A program made the position numbers and the translations under genes. From the NCBI GenBank assembly GCA_001600875.1, contig BCLD01000003.1, positions 100,152 through 164,151 on the forward strand: 64,000 nt of DNA, written 5' to 3'. The notes under the pieces were generated by a model. That model worked only from the letters and a program-made list of their open reading frames with translations, was not told the origin of the DNA and made no database searches. How positions within the stretch are numbered: the stretch's first letter is position 1; the number at the start of each line of letters is the position of its first letter. Source of the stretch: Solicoccozyma terricola. Its lineage: Eukaryota > Basidiomycota > Tremellomycetes > Filobasidiales > Piskurozymaceae. Positions 10,136 to 21,425 of this stretch are shown here, piece after piece.

Positions 10136-13100
10136 GTGGTGCGAGATCGCAACAGCGCACGACTCGATCGAAAGAGCACAAGGCTACCCAATTACATCGC
10201 TGGCCAACATGTCCTGGCGCAAAACTTGGCCGCTCAAAATCATCGTCATCGTCACCAAGGCACCCAAGGCCTGCAATCACACTCCGCCAAACATACGCTC
10301 GCACCCACCGAGGTCTACGTTGGGATTTCTTTCCGCGTGCTAGGGAAGGACGAGCCGTTCCCAGTTGCGGCCGACGAGTACGCTCATCGCGATCTGAAGG
10401 AGGACACAGCAAGCGAGGACATCGATCTCGAGACGGATCAGAGGGTGTTGCTGTGGGGTGTCGTGATTAGCGATGGTGTCGGTATCATTGACTCGGGAAG
10501 AGATTATGAGATTATCAACACGACCGTGTGGAAGGGGGATTGGATCGAGGTCAAGAGGATCGCTACAAAGGTGGTGAGCACCACGCTGGAGGCTTCGAGG
10601 GGTCAAAGTGAGTGTCCAACGCTTCACGACTGACCGGCGGCATACCTCCTCCAATCTCATGGTAACATTTTCTCTCGCTTTCTCAAGGTTTCGTGGCACA
10701 ACTCATCGCCGTCTCCGAGCCGCTTCCTCCCCTCCTCGCTGATTCTCCACCGTTCCTCCCAACTCTGTGGGGTCACCTCGACGCCATCCCGTTCATCGTC
10801 CGCCCTCCGACTCTCCTGTTTGACAACCTCCCGGACCCTTCGCCAGAGTACTACGCCATCACCGCTGTTAACACCGCCATCAAGCACCTCCATCCGACCA
10901 TCCACAGCGCGGTCGCGGTTGGAAGTGACCCGAACACGCACGTCGTCTTGGTCGATGCAGCTGGTCAAATCAGGATCGCGGGTCTGTCTGGGTACGAGCA
11001 GACGACCAGTCCAAAGCTCTGGAGGAGGTTCATGGCCCTCGTAAGGCATGTCAAGTCGAGGAAAATCAAGGTCTTGTTCGCGTCTGCTACGAGTGCCGGT
11101 GGAGGTGTCGCTTTGATGCGGTGGGTATCCAGGAAACAAAATCGGTGCGATTGCTTGATGATACATTCGTCTTGACTGACCTCTCTCTCTCAACCACGCC
11201 CAGCCATGCACTTATCCGCCTCATGCGACTCGTCGGCATCGACGTGCGTTGGATCGTACCGGAAGGCCACCCAGCTGTCTTCAACATCACCAAAAGGCAA
11301 CTGGGAAGCCTTCTGGCGCGATTCCGGTCTATTCCAGGATGATCGTATCGTCATCATCGACGATCCGCAGTTGACTGCTTTGATCCCCCTCATCAAGAAG
11401 AAGAACCCCAACACCAAAATCATCTTCCGATCGCACATTCAGATCCAATCCGACCTGACAGACGACCCAAGCACGACTCAGCATGAGGTGTTCAGCTATC
11501 TGTGGGACTTTATCAAGCAGACGGATCTGTTCCTCGCGCATCCGGTCAGGTTCTTTGTGCCCAAGTGTGTAAGAGAGACCGAGTTGCCTGTGCTGTACAT
11601 GTGAGTCGTTCGCCATAGAAGGAGGTGGGACGGGAATCAGCTGACATCCACCGCGACGTTGACACCTAAAGGCCACCTTCCACAGATCCTCTGGACGGTC
11701 TCAACAAGGCGCTCGGCTTCGAGTCCGTACTGGCGCTACGCGAGGCCTACAACAACCTCTCGAGGGCGCAGTGCGGTGTTGAGATGGACTGGGATCGAGG
11801 TTACATTCTCCAGGTAGCGCGATTCGATCCGTCAAAGGGTCTACCGGTTCTCTTGGAGGCCTACCTCAAGTTCAGGAAGGCTGTCCGTGCTGTACTGGGC
11901 GAAAACGACGGCGTCGTGGAGAGTCCAGAGAGCTCGCCCAAGTTGACGTTTGGACGTCGTAACAGTATGTCCGGCCGAAGACAGAGCAGCGGAAGTGGAT
12001 TTGGAGGTGATCTCCCGTCGTTCCCTCCGCCGTTCCCGCCGCCGCCGCCATGGGCCCGCTCCCGTGGCAGGCAGCAGTCTTACGACTTTGGTCAGGCCAT
12101 CAACGGGTTCCTCGAGGGTTTCACGCCGTTTGGACCGGCGCCCAAGCACGCAAAAGGCCGCAAGCCGCCGATGTTGATAGTAGTTGGTCACGGTTCAGTG
12201 GACGATCCCGATGGATCGGCCGTTTACGAGCAGCTGCAGCGGGTGGGTTTGGACAAGTGAATGATGCCGACTAAGGCCACATGCTGACAGCACACTGTTT
12301 CTCTCCGCAATCAGATCGTACACAGCCCCGAATACTCCATGGTCGTCGACGACATCTCCATGGTCCGCGCTCCTCCGTCTGACACGCTCCTTGGCATGCT
12401 CATGCAGGGTGCTTGGGTCGCGTGCCAGCTCTCCACTCGTGAAGGATTCGAGGTCAAGGTATCCGAGGCGGTGAACAAGAGGATTCCGATCATTGTCAGC
12501 CGAGCCGGAGGATTGCCTCTTCAGATCAAGGAGGGAGTCAACGGTTGGCTCGTCGAGCCTGGACAGAGTCAACCTGTCGCAAACATCTTGATGGAGCTGT
12601 GGGAAGGAAAGCGCAAGTTGAAGAGGCAGCCAGGAAAGCCTGGTATCAAGACGTTGAAGGACATGGAGGGAGCCGAGCAAGTCCCGCCACCGAGCACGCA
12701 GCCCACGCAGCCCAAGCACGCCGGTGGTCTCAGCCTGATCACTTCGGCGAAGCAATCACTGGTCGAGGCGCTGCAGAAGCACGAACCGGGTCGCCAAGTT
12801 GTCGAAGCACTGCAGAAGCACGAACCGGGCCGCCAAGTCGATGGCAAGCCTAAGCCCAACTTGAACACCGAGACCGACACAGAACCCAAGCTCAGCCACA
12901 TCAACGCCAACGAGGACAATCTGTCAGTCCTCGACCTCGATCCGAACAGCGTGGCCGATTTCTTTGTCCAGGACACCGGACGACCTTATCCTCCGGTTCG
13001 TGGCGACAACGCGAGCCCGTCCGAGGACTTTTTCACCGTCGGGAACGCAGCGCGATGGCTTCTGCTGTGGAGTCTGCTGGACGGACGAGGCGTCAAAGCA

Positions 13101-13286
13101 CGTAGCCACGAACTGATCGACGGCGACGTCGAGCTGTTGGTGGACATGGGGATTCCGGTCGACGAAGGCTCAGGCCAGTTCGTGGCTAAGGGTGGCAAGG
13201 CGGCGATGGCGAAGTGGAACGAGGACATCGTTTGGAAGATGCTAATGAGGGAGGATACGTTGGAAGATGAGGGAGTGTTGCTATGA
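10136..13286 (+). CDS. Retaining trehalose phosphorylase / trehalose synthase (CCG-9-like), frame-disrupted
   Basis: Encodes a GT-B glycosyltransferase of the fungal trehalose phosphorylase family, which reversibly converts trehalose and phosphate to glucose and glucose-1-phosphate in the cytosol. Exons end/start at 10607/10688, 11120/11204, 11600/11672 and 12242/12315, all with GT-AG borders and consistent phase. Diagnostic segments are GGGVALMR, VIIDDPQLTALIPLIKK, ARFDPSKG, VVGHGSVDDPDG and the REGFEVKVSEA glycosyltransferase block. Between the HPAVFNITK segment (about 11292) and the NWEAFWRDSG segment (about 11310), roughly 35 residues usual in the family are absent and the frame shifts, with no splice signal to explain it; this is a deletion or an assembly error. 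Two additions are present: a Ser/Pro-rich insert of about 90 residues (11900-12170) between GT motifs, and a 39-bp tandem duplication (12763-12840). The first ATG is unresolved and probably lies in an upstream exon; 10136 is only the start of the open frame. Confidence 0.75.
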
Positions 13287-14529
13287 TTGCTATGAACAGT
13301 CATCAAGAACGAAAGCGAAGGTTCCTGAAACTAAGTTGTGCCTACTCTACTACCTCTGTTGAATTTGAAATGAACTGTTTCCATCCATGTCTCGGATCGA
13401 GGGCCAACGGGTGCTCCTCAGCCTCATCTGCTTGCGCCATATCACCAGATGAAGGACACATATGCAATATCAAAGACGACATCGATAGTATCTCAGGATG
13501 GCGGTATCCTCGACCTCAGCTCAGAATGTGTGCAGGATCTCTGCATCCACTTTGCCTGGGCCCACCGTTTGCCCAAACATGATAGCGCTCGACAGTCGTA
13601 CAGCAAAGACCTCGCAATGGAGACGACGAGTCGTCCCAGGTCGGCTTCCTCACGAGCCAGAACTTGCTGACAAGACGAATGGCCAAGAAGGCCGTAGCGA
13701 GGCGTAGTATCGTAAACGTTACTGTGGGATCGTGGCGAAGGGATTCGTTGGGTCAGCACGCGAGGCCGCGAGTGCGTGAGGCGATCGACATGCGCCTCAC
13801 CGTTGAAGACCAAACTAGACCTTGATCCTGTCGCCAGTGCCTGCACCATCTTGTAAAAGCTCCGAGACTACGTCGGGCAATTGGAAAGGATAAAGGCCTT
13901 TTCAGGTGTGGGGTGCGAGCATGGAATTAAGGTAGCTCGTAGACGTTGCGGTGAAGTGGCAGGCCAACCCTCAGAATTGTCCCCGACTGCCGATGACACA
14001 GACCAGCCGAGAGTGTAGACTCGTTGCTTAGTCCAAAAGGCGTAGACCTAAACCCAGCCTCCTTGTCCGATGCCGAGAAAGCATCTTTATTGGAACGCAG
14101 CGTATGGATTCAAGATGGTTTACCGAGAGGGTCTCGATGACTCCTCCGGTTGTGTAGGTGTGTCACAGCAGACCGTGCGGTCTGAACCCTCGTACGTTGC
14201 GAAACAAGCAGGAGAATGGATTGTGTGTGCGAATTCCAGGCAAAAGGTCGTCGAGCCAACACGAGGTATGAATACTTTCAAGGGCATTGATGGAATAAAG
14301 GAACCAGGTTTCGTGGACAGCGTGGAATAGGAACGTCGACTGCATCCCATTGCAGTAGACAGCGTAGCTATGAAGCGCCACAAATACCATATATTGCGAC
14401 TGAAATTCTCACTCATTTACAAATCACAGACCGACGGATTTTCGAATCAACGACCGTCTTCTGCTACTCCGCTTGGCCTTGGCACATCAAGCATGGGCAG
14501 TAAGCGTTCCGTTCTGCTTGGGCAGCCTT
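13287..14529. other. Intergenic, no gene recognised
   Basis: About 1.2 kb downstream of the trehalose phosphorylase gene. Several short overlapping open frames exist on both strands, but none shows domain-like composition or plausible splice continuity. Confidence 0.5.
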
Positions 14530-14916
14530 CTAAACAGAGGTTCCAGTGGAGTTGAATCGCCAGGGCTTGACTTTGGCTTCGAATAGCTCGTCCAGTTCGG
14601 CAGGCGACCGTCTGAAATTCGGAGCGAGAGTCTGAGGCATCAGCGACTGCACCCTTCCCTCCTGGCTTCCACTAGGAAGTGCATCTCATCTCACTCACCC
14701 TGCAGTCTCCGGCATCAAGAACCAAACTGCAATCGTGGCCGGAATACCGAGACCGACGTAGAACCAGGCGGCCTTCAGTCCCCAGTTGAGTGCAGTCGTA
14801 TTCAGCATGTAAGGGAAACCGGTTCCGATGGCGGTCCCGATGGCGGTCCCGATGGTGTTGGTGAGAGCCACTCCCGTCCATAGGTTCCGGAAGCTACAGC
14901 TGTTTTCGCTTAGCAA
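14530..14916 (-). pseudogene. C-terminal relic of an MFS sugar transporter
   Basis: Minus-strand frame from about 14889 gives RNLWTGVALTN, GTGFPYMLN and AAWFYVGLGIP, ending at PETAG. A GTGAGT donor near 14700 and a TTTCAG acceptor near 14594 join this to RSPAELDELFEAKVKPWRF and a stop at 14530. This matches the last two helices and the PETxGRxxxELDELFE tail of fungal sugar or alpha-glucoside MFS permeases. No upstream ten-helix portion is present before 14916; the frame there is broken. A 12-bp tandem repeat (GATGGCGGTCCC) at 14828-14852 has duplicated an IGTA unit. Confidence 0.65.
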
Positions 14917-15312
14917 GAAATGACAGCTGGGGGTGTAGTGGGCTGCGGAAATATTCCCTTCGTCCAGGATTGAGGACGTCCCCGAGCCCCGAGGGGCTAC
15001 GTGGATGCTCGCGACGGCGATTGCTTCGGGCGGATCTCGGGGAACCCGAATACGATACCCTGTAGGAATTCCTCATTACATGAAGGGGAGATTGTCGACA
15101 AGACACCGCATAGGATGGAGGTACTTAATATCACGAAGCCTCTATTACAAAGCGTCGTAGCTCAAAATCCTTATATATCCGCCTTTGGCCAATGCTTTCA
15201 GTTTCTTTTGCCTTGACCTTCCGTTCTCGAGTTAGTCGCACATTGGCATCCCCCTTATCCCTCCAAGTCTTCCCCAAACTCTCTAAGTCTGAACTCTCTC
15301 CATCTCCCAGCG

Positions 15313-16705
15313 ATGGTCGCCTCAAACGATTCCAATGTTCCTAGCGTGACTATCATCGGCATCACCGGCAATCAAGGTGGCAGCGTTGCCAATGCCCTAA
15401 TTGCTTCGTCCAAGCCATACCGTCTCATCGGTCTCACACGGAACCTCACCAAACCATCCTCGAAGGAATGGGAGAGCAGAGGGGTCGAAATGAAAGAGGT
15501 CACAATTGCTGTGGGCAATGAGGACCAAGTTCGAGCAGCGTTGCAAGGGACTGACATCGTCTTTGTGAGTCTGTTTGTTGCATATTGCGCTCGGCTCGCG
15601 CCACGTTTCCTAGCCACTCTGCTTATCCTTCCGTTTGTTCTAAATCGCAGTCGACAACAGACTTCTGGGCACATCTGGACAAAGAACGTGAGATCGCGGA
15701 AGGCAAGCTGGGTGAGTCACGATATTCCTGTTGATTCGGCCCCTTTTCTTAGCAGCTGCAGAGAGTTGCCCACCGACGCCCTGACTCCCGACTCTTGCTC
15801 TACAGTTGTTGATCAGGCCAAAGCGGTTGGCGTGAAACTTTTTGTCTGGTCTACTCTCGAATCGCTGAGCGACCTCACGCATGGCAAATATCCAGTTCCA
15901 TTCTTTGACACCAAGGCCATTATCAAGGAACACGTCAAGTCTAGCGGTATGCGTTTTGCGCTGGTCCAGTGTGGATTTTACTTTTCAAACCTCGTTGTGA
16001 GCAGTGCACCCTCGTCCCAAAGTCTCTCTCTGTGGGTGCCTGGAGACTGACCCCCGAACCTATTAATATGACTCTGCAGTCTGGCTTCTCTGCACCTAAG
16101 AAACAGGCCGACGGCACTTACGTCATATCGCTGCCTGTTTCTCCCGACCTCACGATGGCCGTGTTGGATGCTTCCATTGACTTCGGTCTATATGTGCAGG
16201 CACTCATTGAGGATCCCCGTGCTGGGTCCGAATTGTTGACTGGTAGCTTGACGTCAGTCAACCAGATGGCTGCAGGATTAAGCAAAGGTACGTGTAGACA
16301 CCTTTTTTCCCCGCAATGTTGTTCTTCGATCCCCGCATTTGTGGCATTTGTAGGCTGACAGAATCGCATCTACTTCCCCTCCCTCCCCTGGAAGCGTCCG
16401 GAAAGACCGTGGCATGCCGTCAAGTAAGCAAGGATGAGTTCCTTGAGGATGTTTCCCACTTCGGACCTGCCGCAGAGATGCTCTACAACATGTATATGGC
16501 CCTCACCGAGATAGGAGGTAAGTGCAGACGGAACGCTGCTTTGGATGGGCATACGATGACAGAACCATTTCTGATGATGTCGATTCACCCTGATTCAGTC
16601 CACGGTTCCACAGACATCGTGGAGAACCAGCGCCGCACTGGGATTAACCCCAGGACATTCGACGAGATTGTTCAAAGCTGGGCTGGACCTCTTCTGTCCG
16701 ATTAG
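15313..16705 (+). CDS. NmrA-like NAD(P)-binding family protein
   Basis: Six exons: 15313-15564, 15651-15711, 15806-15996, 16080-16287, 16395-16517 and 16599-16705. All introns are GT-AG and the phases close to 313 codons plus stop. The N-terminus has the Rossmann glycine motif GITGNQGGSVA (residues about 15-25), typical of the NmrA-like/HSCARG family of atypical short-chain dehydrogenases, which bind NAD(P) and often act as redox sensors or nitrogen regulators; the catalytic YxxxK is not evident. Other family features are FVWSTLESLSDLTHGKY mid-protein and a C-terminal helix ending WAGPLLSD. A TATA-like TTATATAT stretch lies at 15171. No operon-like relation to neighbours is visible. The specific ligand or partner cannot be read from the sequence. 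Confidence 0.88.
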
Positions 16706-16791
16706 TCTGGAACCTATACAAGAGCAATGGTAGCTCTCTTGCAGCTATGATAGCTTTGTGTCTCTGTGCCCGACTAAAACCATTCTGTCAA

Positions 16792-16809
16792 TCACGACGT
16801 ACGTCGTGA
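16792..16809. promoter_or_regulatory. 18-bp perfect palindrome downstream of NmrA-like gene
   Basis: TCACGACGTACGTCGTGA is perfectly self-complementary, sits 87 bp after the NmrA-like stop codon and is followed by CGTGCGCGCG. It could be a dimeric factor site or a chance structure; it contains two ACGT cores. Confidence 0.3.
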
Positions 16810-18203
16810 CGTGCGCGCGACCGCATCGTCCTCGACGGATTTTCCCGAGGCGCGTATGAAGTGCACACTATTGCAGCTATGATCCACAAAGTCAGGCTAA
16901 TACAGGCAGGAAACGAGGAGCAGATACTTTTTGCGTTCGATCTCTAGGCCGATCGGGCAAGCGAACAACCTGGCAGCAGTTCAAGTGCAGGTGCAATACC
17001 CATTACACAATATTGCTTATTACAGAATATGAAACTGCGTCGAACTCTCAACGGGACGATACATTTCGACAGCCATGCCCGGTATGACACAGACCCTGCC
17101 CATTATCGACATGAGAATTACTATCAACCTCAGCAGGTCCCCTCCTATCGAGAGCTTGGATAAAGGAGATTGGGGAATGGGCAGTCAACGGCTTACCCGT
17201 AGACTGAGGGAGGCCTGGTTCCCAATGCCGTTAACTTCAACATCGGTGTGGCCTGTCATTGAGACGCCTAGCAGAGAGGCGGCCAGAGTGTTTGCTCACC
17301 AAGGCCCAATAATCACAGCCGTCTCGTGCCTGGTGGGGAAGCAAGGTACAGCGGCAATGCCCAGAGGAAGGGCCCGCCGAAACAGATGGATACATGGCGT
17401 ATACCCGAGCCGAGGCGCTGAGGTCAAGCGAAACATTAGACTATCAGTTCCTATTGAACAGTGTCATTCCAGCCAACTCCTTCGGCACAGGAGCGGAGTT
17501 GGGAGCGTTACCGGGCGATGTGGGTCCGGTTTGCGTTCCTCATGGTTCTAAGAGCATTTCTTTGCGCCGTGGGATTCCGCCTCGTGTTCCTCGACGCGAG
17601 AAGCGGAGTCTGCTGCGTTTTTCCAATACATGTGACGCTCATGCCAAGCCAAAGGACGGTACTACGAAGGTCGTATCCTTACACTTGGAGACCTGCTGCG
17701 GTTATGAGTATGACCAAGCGAGAGAGTGGCACCGGACACAACACGAGGTGCTGTGCTCTGCCCGCCACTGAACCTTAGCTCCGGATAATCCGAATTCAAG
17801 GTTATAGACGGTCAAGGAGAAACGAGGACTCTTCCCAGGGTCCTGTCCTGCCCCTAGGGATACTCATAACCTGTTAACTGCATCAGAGCCAGAGAGGATC
17901 TTAGCGCTGACCTCTTGGGCAAAGATACGGTCTTGACACCATCATGCAAATTACAACTGCTCTACACTTGGTCTACTAGTATCAGTTAGCTCATTTTGCA
18001 GAGCAGGTTTACAAAGCACACGTTTAGAGTCAACAGAATTCGTGCTTCTGCTTGTCTTGCCAGCTCCTTATCTTTTCTGCACCAGGCTGCGTCTCTTTTT
18101 GTACATTTTCACCCGAGACGTTGTCGTTAGAGGAAAATAAGAAAGTATCAGAAGAGTACGGGCTCTCGTTGCCGAAAATCCCGCCAATATCCTATCCATC
18201 CAT
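16810..18203. other. Intergenic, no confident gene
   Basis: Open frames at 17075-17551 and 17394-17778 (plus strand) overlap in different frames. One short hydrophobic stretch (YRAMWVRFAFLMVLRAF, near 17510) could be a membrane-protein relic, but no start, splice set or family could be supported. Confidence 0.4.
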
Positions 18204-19812
18204 TCACCGCCTCCTCTCTGGACCCTTCTCGCCTTCATTGTGCGTCGTTCTCAACCATTTATGCAGCATATCATCCATCGTCTTGGTCGTGACTGGCTTG
18301 ACGAAGAAGTCGTTCATACCCACTGCGATACACCTATTCTTGGCGGAATTGGTGCTATCGGCTGTGAGGGCGATGATGATGACTGTGTTGTTTTTCATCT
18401 TTGTGCGAATATGTATGGTTGCGTCGTAGCCGTTACAGAGGGGCATGTCGCAGTCCTGTGAGAGATTGATCGATATATTGTTAAATGACATCAGTCACGG
18501 GAGGTGTCTTTTCATGGTGAACTGACGCACATCGGCGACGAGATGAAACGACTGGAACATACCATAAGAATGATATCAAAGTCGATCTGATGCAATTTGC
18601 TAACCGCCTCCAAACCATTCTCCGCCGTCTCTGCCTCGAAGCCGAGCCTCTTCAACATGGCCTTTGCGATCCTCATGTTGACCAAGTTGTCCTCCACCAA
18701 CAGGACCTTGACTGTTTCTGGGCTTCTGACAAAGTTTCCATAATTGCTCTGATTATCCAGACCTTTCTCCCCAGTTTCACTCTTCGTCGAGATGAGTTTC
18801 AAATCGAATGTAAACCTCAATGTCCCACCTTCTTCTACCCACGTAGTATCCAATCTACTCCCTAACAGCTTCAAATATTCCCTACTTATCACCAAACCTT
18901 GGTAAATGTTGGAGGTTTCCGATGTTCTCAAGATACTTTCGGCAGTGAACTCTAGGCCGATCCCATCGAGAAGAGGTGTTGGGATTTTGTTGTCGAAACT
19001 ATCAATGAGGATTCGGATAAGGACGACAGGACCATCTTCGATCAGATCGACTTTTAGCCGAGCTCGTTCTTGTGCGCTGGAGGCGATCGCTGTTGTGACT
19101 AGGTTGGTCATGATTTGTTGTATCTGATATCAAAAACAACAAGTATGTCAGTTCAGAGGAGAACCGACACCAGGGTCAGGAAGGCTCGGCTCCCTCCCCC
19201 CGGCGGCTTCATACACACCTTTGTTAAATCCCCTTCCACCGACAATGGCAACCTTGGATCTAACTCCAGTGTGACCTGAGTCCCATTGCAATCCGAGCCC
19301 TTACTCTCTTGCCTGGACTCCCCCACACCCGTGATCACCGCAATAATATCAAATGGCATGGGTTGCAATCCTCCTGCGTCATGAAATAAGGCCGCTAGAT
19401 CCTGCAGACGATTCATGACCGCTTGAAGGTTGTTGGATCCTTGCTCAAGTGACTGTATGCATAATCTTTGATCGGTGGATGTACTGTCTGCTTGCATTAG
19501 GTCGATGGTTCCTACGATGCAGTTGAGTGGGGTCCGCAGTTCCTATGCGATAGAATCACGATATCAGAAGACGAATCCAATGGCCACCGGACTCGAGGAA
19601 CCTTCTTCACTGATGCCCACATGTGAAACGAGGCTTAATAGCTTGGTTATCGTCACGGCCTTGATACACTCCTTCATCCTCCTTATGTTCTCCTCGTGCA
19701 GTCGATCTTTTGCCTCATCGATGAGTATCAGTTGATCCTGATGCGAGTACGTATCGAAATATCGGTAGTCCCGTACAGACATGGCCGATTTGTACTGGTT
19801 TTTCAGATCCAT
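18204..19812 (-). CDS. Sensor-less hybrid histidine kinase with C-terminal receiver domain
   Basis: Four exons (19812-19621, 19542-19219, 19123-18563, 18455-18204) close in frame to 442 residues. The H-box is split by the first intron: VSH (His64) joins ELRTPLN. The second exon is the dimerisation helix region. Exon three carries an HATPase-like region starting IMTNLV (N-box Asn), but the usual glycine-rich lid is eroded: the DxGxG position reads DSFDNKIP and the GLGL position reads YQGLVISREYL. The receiver domain begins VLLVEDN, with phospho-acceptor Asp360 as the first codon of exon four (ILM then DCDMP), a conserved ALTA segment and FFVKP lysine. No transmembrane, PAS or HAMP region precedes residue 1, so it would be a short cytosolic protein. 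ATP binding may be weakened or lost; it may act as a phosphotransfer scaffold. Start chosen at the MDLKNQ methionine; an upstream ATG at 19968 in the same frame is possible. Confidence 0.8.
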
Positions 19813-20136
19813 GAGGAGATGGAGGGGGTTAGGGTGGGTATGCGGAAAGAGGAGGTGGTAAAATAGGTATTGGTGGTGATGTTGAGTAATAGGGATGATG
19901 CTGAAGAGGATGTTTGTTGATGTGCAAAAGGATTGCTCTCGGATGACAGGCCCCAGACAAAACGCCAAAAGGAAGGCAGATACTTCCGGCTTCCGATATC
20001 CGATATGATCGTCAGATCTGGCGAGGATTCATGCAACCGAATCGAAGGTTTGCAGTGGTGTTGATGGATGTGAATGAGCAGCAGGGGTTGTCACCTTGGC
20101 CTGGCTGGGTGGGAGTGGCCCATCTCGAGCAAATGA

Positions 20137-20167
20137 TGACGTCATATTCCTGAAGATGATGACGTCA
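20137..20167. promoter_or_regulatory. Paired TGACGTCA (CRE/ATF-type) sites
   Basis: Two perfect TGACGTCA octamers at 20137-20144 and 20160-20167, 23 bp apart start to start, lie about 330-355 bp upstream of the hybrid kinase start (19812, minus strand). The octamer is the known binding site of bZIP ATF/CREB factors, including fungal stress regulators of the Atf1/Sko1 type. Whether they act here is inference. Confidence 0.5.
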
Positions 20168-21240
20168 TCGTGTCTCACCCGCCCGCCGCACTTCGCAGCT
20201 AGGCCGGCCCACTGTCTCCCTCAACCTCATTTCCTACCCCGTCAAGTGAGCGTTCAAGGCCTCTCGGGAGAGGTATCTGGTGCAGAAGTAGGTAGGCGCA
20301 CCAAATGGTGAGGCACGGGGACCTCTGACCGCTCTGGGTGCGTGACCATGGGTCACAGTCACACAATAATATGATGCGTCACGTCGTCGAGGATTACCCC
20401 AACAATCCCCCCAAGATATACCAGTAATGGCGAGGATAAAGCAGGGAGCAAGCTTGCGATGACTGCAGGATTGTGGATTTTTCAGTCGGTCGGAACTCCG
20501 GGGGGAGGGAGGAGGGGGCAGTGCGCTCCTACTCAGCTCTACGTCACTCACCGCTCGTACTGTCTGATCTCGACGGCAACCTCGAAGCCGTGCTTGAGGG
20601 GTGACGGTGGCACGCTGTTCGCTCCGGGTTCCCATCACGGTTTCCCCAACATGTCATTGGGGTTTTTGCCCGGCCCACTCGCAGCTCGTGCTGTCGTGCC
20701 TGGTTCCATGCCTATGTCATGGAATCACATGTACCGTCGGAGACGAAGAGGAAGAGCAACCAACGAGGAGCATCTTGGGCCGTTATGCTCGGAGGATAGG
20801 TAGGGCAAGCAAGACCTCAAAAGACCGGCACGTGACACTTAGCGACGGCCGCTTGGGTGAAGATTCACGCCTTGACAGATATTTTCCGAGTAAAGGCTGG
20901 CAGGATGGGAAATTCTGGCTGATTCTCCTTCCACCAAGCAAGAGGATGTGATTTTTGGATTGACCCCTGAGCCATCACCAGACAGATAGCAATCAAGCTC
21001 GGTTTGGTTCTCAGCGAAACTACTGTCTCCATTCCCAAACAGCTAACCAGCAGAGGCTAACAGTCCTGGCCAGCTCAGACGTTGTAATCGTTGCGATAAA
21101 TCTAAATCGCAGCCCTTCATCTGTAACCGCAATGTATTTGATTTGCGGTTTAATGTAATTGTCATATAACTTACATGACAAAATCACTACATTACATTAC
21201 AATTCCGGAAGTCCGTGTAAAGTGTGGAATCGTAGGATTC
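20168..21240. other. Intergenic, no gene recognised
   Basis: About 1.07 kb between the CRE-type sites and the next gene. Open frames overlap on both strands (20234-20638, 20459-20951) without family resemblance. An AT-rich segment near 21130-21215 contains imperfect inverted TAATGTAATTGT-like repeats. Confidence 0.4.
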
Positions 21241-21369
21241 TCACTCATCAACCGGCCACACCCTTTTCAAGGCCGGGAGAGTTGATAACGGCGACGTATT
21301 GAACGCAAATTTCGCTCCGGGTGGTGCGTGCTCGTGAGCTGTGTTGATTATGGTCTCGAAGAATGGACT

Positions 21370-21425
<56 letters not shown>

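Noticed and set aside
10136..10136. Start codon of trehalose phosphorylase at the first base of the open frame
   Set aside because: The triplet is GTG and no in-frame ATG lies between it and the first conserved block; the true start is probably in an upstream exon.
17075..17778. Possible small membrane protein gene
   Set aside because: One hydrophobic stretch only; frames overlap and no consistent exons or family could be found.
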